The notes under the pieces were generated by a model. The model did not search any database, was not told the origin of the DNA, and saw only the letters and a program-made list of their open reading frames with translations. Made by a program: the position numbers and the translations under genes. Shown here piece by piece: positions 37,304 through 46,309 of a stretch of DNA of 64,000 bases (positions are counted from its first letter, which is position 1; each line of letters starts with the position of its first letter). The stretch covers positions 1-64,000 of the forward strand of contig CAYSUS010000023.1 of assembly GCA_964434165.1 (NCBI GenBank), read 5' to 3'. This DNA comes from CAYSUS01 sp964434165. Lineage in GTDB: Bacteria > Planctomycetota > Planctomycetia > Pirellulales > Thermoguttaceae.

Positions 37304-38293
37304 ATGCCCCGCGCCGTGGCCCTGTTCTCCGGCGGTCTGGATAGCACGCTGGCGATCCTGGTGCTGAAGCGCCAGGGCTTCGAGATCGACGCCTTGAACG
37401 TGCGCACGCCGATGGACTGCTGCCGGGTGCCGGCCGCCCGGGCCGCGGCGGAGCTGGGCGTGCGTTTGACGGTGCGTCCCGTCGAGGAAGACTACGTCGA
37501 TGTGATTCGCCGGCCGCGGTTCGGCTACGGCCGGGCGATGAATCCCTGCGTGGATTGCCGCATCTACATGGCCCGCATGGCCAGGCGGCTAATGGACCAG
37601 GTCGGAGCCTGTGTGGTCGCCACCGGCGAGGTGCTCGGCCAACGGGTCAACAGCCAGAAGCGCCGGCAGCTCACGGCGATCGAGGTCCACAGCGGCTTGG
37701 AAGGGCGTCTGTTGCGACCCCTCTCGGCCAGGCTGCTGCCCCCGACCGTCCCCGAGCGCGAAGGCCTCATCGACCGGGAGCGGCTGTACGGCTTCAGCGG
37801 CCGGGGACGCCGGCCGTTGATCGCCCTGGCGCGCCGCCTTGGAGTCGAGACGATCCCCGGCCCTTCGACCGGCTGCGCGTTGACCGAGCGCAGCTTCGCG
37901 CCTCGCGTTCGCGACCTGATGGAGATGAACCCGGCCGCGACCCTGGCGGACTACGAGCTGCTCAACCTCGGCCGGCACGTCCGTTTCGACGAACGGACCA
38001 AGGTCGTGGTCAGCCGCAACGGCGCGGAGAACTCGCGGCTGCGCGCGATGCTCGAGCGAAGCAGCTCTCCGCGGTGGGCCCTGGTCGCGCCCGATGGATT
38101 CCCGGGACCCTTCGCCATCGTCGCCGGCGAGGTCTCCCCCGCCGCGTGCACCTTCGCCGCCGGCCTGATCGCGCGCTATGGTTCGCCGCCCGAGGACGCA
38201 GGCGCCGTGCTGGTGGAGCACGACGGCACCACGCAGGCGCTGCCGCTGTCTCCGGCCGCGGAGCTTGCCGCCGAGGGCGGTTCGCCCCCGTAG
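37304..38293 (+). CDS. PP-loop ATPase, ThiI/MnmA-related tRNA-modification-like enzyme
   Basis: A 329-residue protein with the ATP-pyrophosphatase P-loop LFSGGLDST at residues 7-15. It also has MNPCVDCRIYMARMA and STGCALTERSF, two cysteine-bearing motifs like those of tRNA thiolation enzymes, and a C-terminal region with NLGRHVRFDERTKVVVSRNGAEN resembling an RNA-binding domain seen in a MnmA-like archaeal/bacterial group. The likely role is adenylation and thiolation of a tRNA base, with unknown position. It starts 15 bp after rnc. Confidence 0.75.
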   Translation: MPRAVALFSGGLDSTLAILVLKRQGFEIDALNVRTPMDCCRVPAARAAAELGVRLTVRPVEEDYVDVIRRPRFGYGRAMNPCVDCRIYMARMARRLMDQVGACVVATGEVLGQRVNSQKRRQLTAIEVHSGLEGRLLRPLSARLLPPTVPEREGLIDRERLYGFSGRGRRPLIALARRLGVETIPGPSTGCALTERSFAPRVRDLMEMNPAATLADYELLNLGRHVRFDERTKVVVSRNGAENSRLRAMLERSSSPRWALVAPDGFPGPFAIVAGEVSPAACTFAAGLIARYGSPPEDAGAVLVEHDGTTQALPLSPAAELAAEGGSPP

Positions 38294-38330
38294 CGGCGCG
38301 AATGGATCGGCGGACCTGGGGGCGTGCGGC

Positions 38331-39182
38331 TCAGCCCTGCCCGATGATCTCGCGGAGGAACTGGACGCTCTTGTCCATGTTCTCGTCGGAGCCGTAGCAC
38401 TCGATGGACACCGCGCCCGACCAGTCGGTCTCCTTGAGGTACTCCAGGCATTTCCGGATGTTCTCGGCGTTCACGCCGCCGCCGATGGGGACCGTGCTGG
38501 TGGCGATACCCGTCTCCTCCCCGCGGCAGGCCGCGGCCAGCTCGGCGCTGACGTCCTTGATGTGGGCGTGGGTGAGGTACTTGCGGAAGTGCTTGAGGTA
38601 CTCCAGCGGGTCGAGCCCGGCGATGAACGAGTTGCCGGTGTCCATGTTGAAACGCAGGTATTCGGACTCGAAATGGGCGAACAGCTTGTCCATGAAGTCG
38701 GCGTCGGTCGTATACGGCCCGTGAGGCTCGACGTTGATGATGACGCCGTAGTCCTCGGCCCAGGGGAGGCACTGCCGGTAATTGTCGCACGTGATGCGGA
38801 ACACTTCGTCGCGCGAGAGCCCCTCGATTTCGAACGCCCCGTCGATGGTATCGACCATGGGGCAGTCGATTTCGCGGGCGAAACGGATGCTCTGCTGCAC
38901 GTACTGCACGCCGAAGGCCGAGCCATCGGGCCCCATCAGCGGGTAGGAGCCGTCGATCTGCGAGACGCTCAGGCCCAGGCCATCCAGGTAGCGGCGGAGC
39001 TTGCGCGGATTGGACTGGAGCGAGATGCCCGGGTCGTAGCCCATGGCCTGGATGAAGTTCTGCCCGTGGATCACGGCGAACTCGATGTGCTTCAGGCCGA
39101 CCTTGACGGTCGTCTCGCAGGCCTGCTGGAAACTGCCGCTCAGGCAGCGCCAGTTATCGGTGTGGACGCCCAGCTCGATCAT
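38331..39182 (-). CDS. Sugar phosphate isomerase/epimerase (TIM barrel)
   Basis: A 283-residue AP-endonuclease-2-type TIM barrel (xylose isomerase-like). Metal ligands appear to include E151 in INVEPHGP, the DTGNSFIAG aspartate, HAHIKD and the final glutamate in SIECYGS. Members isomerise or epimerise sugars or inositols. No signal peptide. It is not in an obvious operon: rnc and the PP-loop gene converge on it. Confidence 0.82.
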   Translation of the reverse strand: MIELGVHTDNWRCLSGSFQQACETTVKVGLKHIEFAVIHGQNFIQAMGYDPGISLQSNPRKLRRYLDGLGLSVSQIDGSYPLMGPDGSAFGVQYVQQSIRFAREIDCPMVDTIDGAFEIEGLSRDEVFRITCDNYRQCLPWAEDYGVIINVEPHGPYTTDADFMDKLFAHFESEYLRFNMDTGNSFIAGLDPLEYLKHFRKYLTHAHIKDVSAELAAACRGEETGIATSTVPIGGGVNAENIRKCLEYLKETDWSGAVSIECYGSDENMDKSVQFLREIIGQG

Positions 39183-39344
39183 CGCAGCGCTCCTGGATTA
39201 CTCGGGTTCGAAGGCCGAAGCGTGTCTTGAAGGCGGAAGGACGAGGCGCCCCGGTGGCGTTGCAGGCCGGCACGACTCGGCCGACAGGATAGGGGCTTCG
39301 ACAGCAGGCTTCAAGCCCCCCGGGACACCGCAAGAAGGCGAGCA

Positions 39345-39377
39345 GGGGCGGCGGCCTCAGCCGCAGGCCGCCGCCCC
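39345..39377 (-). terminator. Strong hairpin downstream of nrdJ
   Basis: A perfect 13-bp stem (GGGGCGGCGGCCT) with a 7-nt loop lies about 85 bp beyond the nrdJ stop. No T-run follows it on either strand, so it may be a transcript-stabilising hairpin or a factor-dependent stop. Confidence 0.4.
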
Positions 39378-39461
39378 CACACGGTATGCCGCGCGGCGAG
39401 AAGTCGATGCTCGCCGCTGGACTTTCGGGGTTGCCCGAGGGTCTCCGAACCCTGCAATCCG

Positions 39462-42400
39462 TTACGAGCAACCCATGCTATTGCCGCAATTGTGGCACAG
39501 GTAACAGTTGCCGTTGCGCACGGTGATCGAACCGCAGTTATCGCAGGCCGGCGCGTCGGTCTGGAAGCTGACGAACTGCTCGCTCCGCAGGTTCTGCGGG
39601 GCTGGGTCGGCCTCGCGCGCGAGGCCGACGCGGGGGAGCGTCACGGTCGGCGCGGAAGCCTCCTGGTGCCCGTTGGCGGACGAGGACTTGCCGTGGGTGC
39701 GGCCGTGGCCGTTGGCGTGCGAAGCCCCGTTGGCCGAGCCGTTGGCGGGACGGGTCTTGGCGGTCGCGTCCTGCGGTGCCTTGAGCCCGCCGGCCCTCAT
39801 GGCGACGGGCTTCGGCTCTCCCTCCGCGTCCCCCCGCGGTGTCGTGGGCTCGCTCGGCGACTCGATCGTCCCCCGGCTGTTGGCCTCTCGATAGCCAGGC
39901 AGGAAGGTCGTTCCCAGCCAGCGGAAGATGTAGTCCACGATGCTCTTGGCGAAGCGGATGTCCGGGTTGGGCGTGTGCCCCATCGGCTCGAACCGCGTGT
40001 GGGAGAACTTGTTGACGTAAACCTCCAGGGGCACGCCGTACTGGAGGCTCATCGACACGGCCGTGCCGAAGCAGTCCATCAGGCCGCCGACCGTGCTCCC
40101 CTCCTTGGCCATGGTGATGAACATCTCGCCCGGCCGCCCATCGGGGTACATGCCCACGGTGATGTATCCTTCGTGACCGGCCACGCTGAACTTGTGGGTG
40201 ACCGACTGGCGGGTGTCGGGCAGACGCTCGCGACGCGGGGCGGCGACGGCCTTCTCGGCCGACTTGTCCTCCTCCCCCTTGACCGAGAGCACCTGGGTGT
40301 TCTTCGAGCCGTCGCGATAGACGGCCAGGGCCTTCAGGCCCAGACGCCAACCCTCGAGATAGGCTTCCCTGATGTCGTCGGGGGTCGAGTCCCTGGGCAG
40401 GTTGACCGTCTTGGAGATCGCCCCTGACAGGAACGGCTGAGCCGCCGCCATCATGCGGACGTGGGCCTGCCAGGGAATGCTCCGCACGCCGTTGGCCGGC
40501 TGGAACGCGCAGTCGAAGACCGGCAGGTGCTCGCTCCGAAGCGCCGAGGCGCCCTCGATGGTGTCCTCCTTGTCGATGTAGGCGACGATCGACTCGATGT
40601 CCGGCTCGTCGTAACCCAGCGTGCGAAGGGCAAGCGGCACCGTCTGGTTGACGATCTTCAGCACCCCCCCACCGGCAAGCTGCTTGTACTTGACCAGGGC
40701 GATGTCCGGCTCGATCCCCGTGGTGTCGCAGTCCATCATGAAACTGATGGTGCCGGTGGGCGCGAGCACGGTGGCCTGGGCGTTGCGGAACCCGAACCGC
40801 CGCCCCCCGGCGAGGACCTCGTCCCAGACCTTCTGGGCGGCCGCCTTGAGGTAGGACGGGGCGTGCTCGATCCGTTCGGCCTGCTCCCAGTGCATCTCCA
40901 TGACGCGGAGCATGGGTTCGCGGTTCTCCTCGAAGCCCTCGAAAGACCCGACCGCCGCGGACAGCTCGGCGCTGGTGCGGTTGGCCGCCCCGTGCAGCAG
41001 GGCCGTCACCGCGCTGCACAGGCCGCGGGCCTCGTCCGAGTCGTAGGGCACCCCGCTGGCCATGATCAGGCTGCCGAGATTCGAGTAGCCCAGGCCGATC
41101 GGCCGGAACCGGTGGCTGTTGGCGGCGATCCGGCTGGTGGGATAGCTGGCGTGATCGACGAGGATCTCCTGGGCGATGAATACGACGCGGCAGGCCGCCA
41201 CGAACCGCTCCGCGTCGAAGGTCCCGTCCTCGCGTCGGAACTTCATCAGGTTCACGCTCGCCAGGTTGCAGGCCGAGTCGTCGAGGAACATGTACTCGCT
41301 GCAGGGGTTCGACGCGTTGATCTGTCCGGAGTTCGGGCAGGTGTGCCAGCGGTTGACCGTCGTGTCGTACTGCACGCCCGGATCGCCGCACTCCCAGGCG
41401 CACTCCGCCATCAGGTCCATCAGCTCGCGGGCCTTGTGCGTCGGCCCGTCGCGCGACGGATCGGTCACCCACCGCGTGGTCCAGGGGGCGTCGTTCTGCA
41501 CGGCCCGCATGAACTCGTCCGAGACCCGCACCGAGAGGTTCGCGTTCTGGAAGAGGACCGACCCGACCGCCTCGTCCGGATCGAGCCCCTTCTCAATGAG
41601 CATGCGGGCCTTGCGCTCCTCGCGCCGCTTGCAATCGATGAACTCGCGGATGTCGGGGTGGGCGACCTTCAGCGACTGCATCTTGGCGGCACGGCGGGTC
41701 TTGCCGCCGCTCTTGACCACGGCGGCGATCTGGTCGTACACCCGCATGAAGGAGAGCGGCCCGGAGGGCCGGCCGCCGCCGGAGAGCTTCTCGCGATGCG
41801 AGCGGAGCGTGGACAGGTCGGTGCCCGTGCCGGAGCCGAATTTGAAGAGCATGGCCTCGCTGCGGGCCAGCTCCATGATGTCCTCCATGTTGTCCTGCAC
41901 GCTCTGAATGAAGCAGGCGGAGCCTTGAGGGTACTCGTAGGGGTTCTCCGGCTGCTCGACCCGCTCCGTCTCGCGGTTCCAGTGCCAGTTGCACATCGCC
42001 CCCTTGACGCCGTACTGGTGGTACAGGCCGACGTTGAACCAGACGGGCGAGTTGAATGAGGCGTGTTGATGCAGACACAGCCAGGTCAGGTCGCGATAGA
42101 AGCGCTCGCCGTCCGCGGGCGTCGCGAAATAGCCGTCGCGCGATCCCCAGTCGGCGATCGTGCGGCACACCCGGTGGATCAAATGGCGGACGCTGGTCTC
42201 CCGCTCCGGCGTGTCGATCTCGCCGTAAAAGTACTTGCTGACCACCACGTTCGTGGCCAACTGGCTCCAGGAGGCGGGGACCTCGCAGTCGTTCTGCTCG
42301 AAGAGCACCTCGCCCCGCTCCCCCTTGATCGCGGCACTGCGGAGCTCCCACTCCACCGTGTCCAAGGGGTCGGCCACCTCCGCGGGGCAGAAGACGGGCT

Positions 42401-42533
42401 CAATGGCCAAGCCGCGCGTCGCGTCCTTCACGTGCGGACCGTCGTGACCGCTGCCCGGGGTCGCGACCTTGGTAGCTTCCGATTCCACCCTTTCCATTGC
42501 AAAGCCCTCCATCAGCTTGTTGTCCCGAGGCAT
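39462..42533 (-). CDS. nrdJ: Class II (B12-dependent) ribonucleotide reductase
   Basis: A 1023-residue adenosylcobalamin-dependent ribonucleotide reductase. Key regions are SASFNSPVWFNVG-like (HASFNSPVWFNVGLYHQ), SGGGRPSGPLSFMR, the active-site loop with NPCSEYMFLDDSACNLASVN, and MDCDTTGIEPDIALVK. The C-terminal tail carries two CxxC pairs (CDNCGS, CYLCHNCG) that pass electrons to the active-site disulfide. It makes deoxyribonucleotides with or without oxygen. The start is ATG at 42533; internal Met codons at 42512 and 42497 are alternatives. About 150 bp upstream are two NrdR-like boxes. Confidence 0.95.
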   Translation of the reverse strand: MPRDNKLMEGFAMERVESEATKVATPGSGHDGPHVKDATRGLAIEPVFCPAEVADPLDTVEWELRSAAIKGERGEVLFEQNDCEVPASWSQLATNVVVSKYFYGEIDTPERETSVRHLIHRVCRTIADWGSRDGYFATPADGERFYRDLTWLCLHQHASFNSPVWFNVGLYHQYGVKGAMCNWHWNRETERVEQPENPYEYPQGSACFIQSVQDNMEDIMELARSEAMLFKFGSGTGTDLSTLRSHREKLSGGGRPSGPLSFMRVYDQIAAVVKSGGKTRRAAKMQSLKVAHPDIREFIDCKRREERKARMLIEKGLDPDEAVGSVLFQNANLSVRVSDEFMRAVQNDAPWTTRWVTDPSRDGPTHKARELMDLMAECAWECGDPGVQYDTTVNRWHTCPNSGQINASNPCSEYMFLDDSACNLASVNLMKFRREDGTFDAERFVAACRVVFIAQEILVDHASYPTSRIAANSHRFRPIGLGYSNLGSLIMASGVPYDSDEARGLCSAVTALLHGAANRTSAELSAAVGSFEGFEENREPMLRVMEMHWEQAERIEHAPSYLKAAAQKVWDEVLAGGRRFGFRNAQATVLAPTGTISFMMDCDTTGIEPDIALVKYKQLAGGGVLKIVNQTVPLALRTLGYDEPDIESIVAYIDKEDTIEGASALRSEHLPVFDCAFQPANGVRSIPWQAHVRMMAAAQPFLSGAISKTVNLPRDSTPDDIREAYLEGWRLGLKALAVYRDGSKNTQVLSVKGEEDKSAEKAVAAPRRERLPDTRQSVTHKFSVAGHEGYITVGMYPDGRPGEMFITMAKEGSTVGGLMDCFGTAVSMSLQYGVPLEVYVNKFSHTRFEPMGHTPNPDIRFAKSIVDYIFRWLGTTFLPGYREANSRGTIESPSEPTTPRGDAEGEPKPVAMRAGGLKAPQDATAKTRPANGSANGASHANGHGRTHGKSSSANGHQEASAPTVTLPRVGLAREADPAPQNLRSEQFVSFQTDAPACDNCGSITVRNGNCYLCHNCGNSMGCS

Positions 42534-42668
42534 CCCTTCCGGGTAGTATACATACGTACATTACAGCGATCGACAATACCGCCCAACTTTCCCCTTCGCA
42601 AGGGTCCAACGCGGCTCAAGACGGCCCCTCTTCGCTCGTCACGGGAGGCAAGCCGCACAGATTCATCG

Positions 42669-42715
42669 ATCCCATATATTGTAGTCGATGCCCCCCTGAC
42701 CACAACATAAAGGAT
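42669..42715 (-). promoter_or_regulatory. Candidate paired NrdR boxes upstream of nrdJ
   Basis: On the minus strand, ATCCTTTATGTTGTGG (42715-42700) and CTACAATATATGGGAT (42684-42669) match the NrdR-box pattern ACACAATATATTGTGT at 10 and 11 of 16 positions. They are 31 bp apart start to start, leaving a 15-bp spacer, the spacing expected for NrdR dimer-of-tetramer binding. A TACAAT hexamer within the second box (42683-42678) could be the -10 element. NrdR represses ribonucleotide reductase genes when dATP is high. Confidence 0.5.
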
Positions 42716-42926
42716 AGTGCAGAAGTTTAACGGGTTCCTCACATCAGTCAAGAACCCGCCGGAATTGGCACTCAAACCGTTGCGCAACAGCATGTTGCGG
42801 CGCAAACCCGATGCTAGCACTGCTGTCAACCGGGCGCTAACAATGCGCCTAAGCAATTACTAGAAAACAGCTTGGGCGATACGGCCGGCGGCCGCGACCC
42901 CGAGCCGCTCGACGAGAACTCTTCGC

Positions 42927-42949
42927 AAAAAAAAGCGGGCCTACCCCCG
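42927..42949 (-). terminator. Candidate terminator, rplU side
   Basis: On the minus strand a short CGGG/CCCG stem is followed by eight T residues (A-run at 42927-42934 on the plus strand). The stem is weak, but the T-run is the longest in the area. It would end the rplU transcript. Confidence 0.35.
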
Positions 42950-43056
42950 AGTTTGGAGAACCTGCGAGACTTGGGGGGGGCGATCACGCAGGGGAGCGGC
43001 CAACCAAGCTTGGGCCGGCGCAGGCCCTTGCCCTGGGCAGCCAAGAGAGCCACCCC

Positions 43057-43200
43057 TTACTCCCCGTCGCCCTGCATTGCCTCCTGGAGCTGGACGATCG
43101 GAATCCGTTGCGCTCCCTCGATTCTGGCCTGGGCCTTCAGCTTGCCCTCGGTGCGCTCAAGATACCTGTGACCGCGGGGGCTCGCGCCCCGCGACAGCAT
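43057..43200 (-). CDS. Small ORF after rplU, unrecognised
   Basis: A 47-residue open frame starting with ATG at 43200 and ending in TAA at 43057, 43 bp beyond the rplU stop. It reads as charged helical protein in its second part (YLERTEGKLKAQARIEGA, IPIVQLQEAMQ), whereas the first ten residues come from a GC hairpin (43171-43191). It could be the tail of a lost gene or a small protein. It is not L27, which normally follows rplU. Confidence 0.3.
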   Translation of the reverse strand: MLSRGASPRGHRYLERTEGKLKAQARIEGAQRIPIVQLQEAMQGDGE

Positions 43201-43243
43201 AAGAGGTGGTTTCCCCGGCGCAAGCGCCAGGGGGCGAGCGGGC

Positions 43244-43582
43244 TCAGGCAGGTTCGCCCTGGGCGACTTCAGCCGACTGGATCTTGGTGATACGCACCCG
43301 CGTGAAGAGCTGTCGATGCCCGGTCTTGGTCCGCGAATTCTTGCGGCGGCGGTACTTGCGGATCACGAGCTTCGGGCCCTGTTCGGCGGTGAGCACCTCG
43401 CCGATGACCGAGGCGCTGGGAAGCGTGGGCCGCCCGATCTTCAGGCCCTCTTGATCGCGCACGGCCAGGACCTGGTCAAAGCGGATCTCCTCGCCGGCCC
43501 CGGCCTGGCGGTAGTCGATCTGGAGCTCCTGGCCCTCTTCGACTCGAAACTGCTGCCCGCCGTCCTCGATGATCGCGTACAT
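43244..43582 (-). CDS. rplU: Ribosomal protein L21
   Basis: A 112-residue L21: starts MYAIIEDGGQQFRVEEG and contains KLVIRKYRRRKNSRTKTGHRQ with ITKI close to the end, all typical. It binds 23S rRNA in the large subunit. In most bacteria rpmA (L27) follows directly, but here the downstream 700 bp contain no L27. It is the last ribosome-related gene of the minus-strand train from hpf, 242 bp after rng. Confidence 0.95.
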   Translation of the reverse strand: MYAIIEDGGQQFRVEEGQELQIDYRQAGAGEEIRFDQVLAVRDQEGLKIGRPTLPSASVIGEVLTAEQGPKLVIRKYRRRKNSRTKTGHRQLFTRVRITKIQSAEVAQGEPA

Positions 43583-43824
43583 AGTGGTTCCTGCTTGAGC
43601 TGCTACCTACCCGGCCCCCAATAAGCCTCGTAGAACCCACCAGTTTACCGAATCGGCCCTGCGGGATTCAAGGCCCGGGGTTTGTCACGGCGGGAATTGG
43701 GGCTGGCCGGACGAATCGGAGGTGCGAAGCGCGAGCGCGGGATGCCAGGATGGTAGCTTCCCCCTCGTTGACGCATCGGGCTTTGATGCCAGGCGCGCTC
43801 CGAAATCCAGGCATGGGCCGAGCC

Positions 43825-45429
43825 CTAATCCGGCTGGAAATCGACCTGCCGCGATTCGCTGTCGCGGCACTCCATGAGCAGGTACTCGGGCAGAACTCCC
43901 TCGCGGCCAAGGACTTGGATGACCATGGCCCCCTCGTCCTCCAGCCGCGTCAGCTCGCGACGCTTCCTGTTGTTCAAATACGCCGCCACGTCCTCGGCGA
44001 CCGTGACGGCAATCTGCGCGATCTGCGGATTCTGTGCAGCCAGGATCAACACCCGCACGACATCCAAGGCCATGCTCTCCGCCGTCTTGACCACGCCGGA
44101 CCCACCGCAGGAAGGGCACTCCCGAAACACGCTGCGTTTCAGGCTCGGGCGCACGCGCTGCCGGGTCATCTCGACCAGGCCGAACGGGCTGGTTCGGAGG
44201 ATCTTGGTGCGGGCGCGGTCGCGCTTGACCGCGTCGCGCAACGCCCTTTCGACGCCCCTGCGGTGCTTCTCCTTGCGCATGTCGATGAAGTCGTTGACGA
44301 TCACCCCGCCGAGGTCCCGAAGACGGATCTGGCGGGCGATCTCCTTGGCGGCCAGGAGGTTCATCTGATAGGCGGTCTCCTCGGCCGAGTCGTCGGCGCG
44401 GAAGTTGCCGCTGTTCACGTCGATGGCCACCAGGGCCTCGGTCTGATCGATGACGATCGACCCGCCGGACCTCAAGGGCACGATCCGCTGGTGGATCTTG
44501 GTGATCTCCTCATCGAGGTGGTACTTGTGATACAGGGGCTCCTTGCCGTCGTAGAGCTTCAGGCGGCTGACGTTCCGCGGCATCACCAGTTGGAGGAACT
44601 CCCTCGCCCGATCGTGCGCCGACTGCTCGTCGATGTAGATCGCATCCACGTCCGAGGTGAAGATGTCGCGGATCGTGCGGATGATCATGTCGCTCTCTTC
44701 GTAGATCGTCGCCGGGGCGGAGAGCTTCTTGAGCCGGCGGACGATCACCTTCCAGAGCCGCACGAGGTAGGCCATGTCGCGGGAGAGCTCGCGCTTGGTC
44801 CGGTCCGAACCGGCCGTGCGGACGATGAACCCCAGCCCCTTGGGAGGATTCAGCTCCATCATGACCTCGCGGAGTCGCTTCCGGCAGTCGTCCCCTTCGA
44901 TCTTGCGCGAGACCCCGACGCGACCGAGGGCGGGCATGAGCACGAGATAGCGCCCGGGGATGCTGATGTAGGTGGAGAGCGTGGGCCCCTTGGTGCCGAT
45001 CCCCTCCTTGATCACCTGCACGAGGACCTCGTCGCCACGGCGAAGCACGTCCTGGATCGGCGGTTTGATGCGGGGCCGGGCGCCGGGACGCGGCCGGCGG
45101 TTGCGCGGCCCGCGGCGCGGGCCAGGGTTCTCCGCCTCCTCCTCGCGGCGAGCGGACGGCGCGGCGGCGCCCGGGTCGAACCCCCCCTGACGGAAATACT
45201 GCGGCTCGAGGTCGCTGATGTGGAGGAACCCGTTCCGCCCTACGCCGAAATCGACGAAGGCCGCCTGGATGCTCGGCTCCAGATTGACGACCACGCCCTT
45301 GTAGATGTTCCCAACGTAGCTGTCCTGGCCGGTTCGCTCGATGTAGAGCTCTTCGAGCAAGCCGTCCTCAATGATCGCGATTCGGCACTCCTCGGGCTGC
45401 GCGACATTGATCAGCATTTCCTGCTTCAT
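43825..45429 (-). CDS. rng: Ribonuclease E/G family protein
   Basis: A 534-residue RNase E/G. An S1-like domain lies at the N-terminus (EELYIERTGQDSYVGNIYKGVV, AAFVDFGVGRNGFLHISDL), with an inserted Arg/Pro-rich stretch (about 90-125). The catalytic DNase I-like region has VAIDVNSGNF and IVNDFIDM, with the metal aspartates, and the zinc-link motif CPSCGGSG follows. The enzyme makes single-strand cuts in mRNA and rRNA precursors. The inserted RRGPRNRRPRPGARPR segment within S1 is unusual, probably adding RNA affinity. Confidence 0.93.
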   Translation of the reverse strand: MKQEMLINVAQPEECRIAIIEDGLLEELYIERTGQDSYVGNIYKGVVVNLEPSIQAAFVDFGVGRNGFLHISDLEPQYFRQGGFDPGAAAPSARREEEAENPGPRRGPRNRRPRPGARPRIKPPIQDVLRRGDEVLVQVIKEGIGTKGPTLSTYISIPGRYLVLMPALGRVGVSRKIEGDDCRKRLREVMMELNPPKGLGFIVRTAGSDRTKRELSRDMAYLVRLWKVIVRRLKKLSAPATIYEESDMIIRTIRDIFTSDVDAIYIDEQSAHDRAREFLQLVMPRNVSRLKLYDGKEPLYHKYHLDEEITKIHQRIVPLRSGGSIVIDQTEALVAIDVNSGNFRADDSAEETAYQMNLLAAKEIARQIRLRDLGGVIVNDFIDMRKEKHRRGVERALRDAVKRDRARTKILRTSPFGLVEMTRQRVRPSLKRSVFRECPSCGGSGVVKTAESMALDVVRVLILAAQNPQIAQIAVTVAEDVAAYLNNRKRRELTRLEDEGAMVIQVLGREGVLPEYLLMECRDSESRQVDFQPD

Positions 45430-45516
45430 GATTCAGCTTTCTGCGCCGGCAAGGTCGGCGTGCACGCAGTCGCATCGCAAGGGGAGAGGCGGGCGCGCGG
45501 CGGATTCGGTGGGTTG

Positions 45517-46146
45517 TCATGGCACCAGCTCCACTCGGGTTCGCGCTACGGTCCCTCCGCCCCGCTCGACGTCGTCCAGGCCCAGGACGGCCAGGACGTC
45601 GCGAGGCCCGGGCGACGCCCCGCGGCCGATCCGCAGGCGGAACTCGAGCGCCTGCCCGTCCAGCTCCATCGCCTCGAGGAACTCCTTCAGGTCGATCGGC
45701 TCGGTGCGCCCGGCGCGGAGGATCGGAACCTCCGCGGCGGCCCGCACCGCTTCGATTCGAAGGGCGGCCTCCTCCCGGCGGTCGGGGGGGACGGCGATTC
45801 GATACGTCGCCGATCGGAGCTGCGGCTTTCGGGACCCTTCCGGCACCGGATCGATACGCTCCAGCGCCAGGCCCGGGGGCACCAGGGGCGCCAGTCGCGC
45901 GGCGAGCTGATGGGCGGGCGTCGTTTCGGCCAACTCGATCTCCATCACCTCGTCCCGGCCCTCGATGCCCACCGGCAAGGCGGAAGGGAAGCTCATGCGG
46001 GGCTTGGGATGGAATCCTTCGCTCATGGCCAGCTTCAATCCCGCGCGACGCAGCAGACGCTCGACGGCGCGCACCAGATCGCGGTGCCCGATCCACCGCA
46101 GGTCTCCCTGCTTGCGAAAACGGATGCGTACTCGCTTTCGAACCAT
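45517..46146 (-). CDS. TIGR03936-family protein (DUF2344), radical-SAM-linked
   Basis: A 209-residue protein: VRIRFRKQGDLRWIGHRDLVRAVER and MSEGFHPKPRMSFPSALPVG are the signature of the DUF2344 domain, usually fused to or beside a radical-SAM protein (TIGR03960). Here no radical-SAM partner is present in the window. It sits 87 bp upstream of rng on the same strand, a linkage also seen elsewhere. Its biochemical role is unknown, though the fold suggests an RNA-related function. Confidence 0.85.
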   Translation of the reverse strand: MVRKRVRIRFRKQGDLRWIGHRDLVRAVERLLRRAGLKLAMSEGFHPKPRMSFPSALPVGIEGRDEVMEIELAETTPAHQLAARLAPLVPPGLALERIDPVPEGSRKPQLRSATYRIAVPPDRREEAALRIEAVRAAAEVPILRAGRTEPIDLKEFLEAMELDGQALEFRLRIGRGASPGPRDVLAVLGLDDVERGGGTVARTRVELVP

Positions 46147-46309
46147 CGGTTCGAACTCCCCCGCCGCTGCCGTCGCGGCGGGGGACCTTCAAATGGCTTC
46201 GAAGAAACAACGAATCTCGGCCACCACGGCCGGTCCGCGGTCGCGGACCCGCCGTGAGGAAATACTCTCGCTGCCTGCCGGGCCTGCCCCACCGGGGCCC
46301 CGGCACGGC

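Larger units (their letters stand above)
42534..43056. other. Long AT-richer leader region before nrdJ
   Basis: A 523-bp region, clearly less GC-rich than its surroundings. It holds the candidate NrdR boxes, an inverted repeat at 42731-42758 (CGGGTTC/GAACCCG stem) and a T-run hairpin at 42927-42949. No B12 riboswitch box was recognised. It may contain a small RNA, but I cannot identify one. Confidence 0.5.

Noticed and set aside
39195..39230. tRNA T-loop-like GGGTTCGAAGG
   Set aside because: No acceptor stem, anticodon arm or D-loop in the surrounding 90 bases.
42534..43056. Cobalamin riboswitch before nrdJ
   Set aside because: None of the conserved B12-box pattern was found on the minus strand; the region is better explained by NrdR-like boxes.
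42837..43056. A structured small RNA (RNase P, SRP or tmRNA) in the AT-richer stretch
   Set aside because: None of the conserved sequence blocks of these RNAs could be read; only a weak T-run hairpin is supported.
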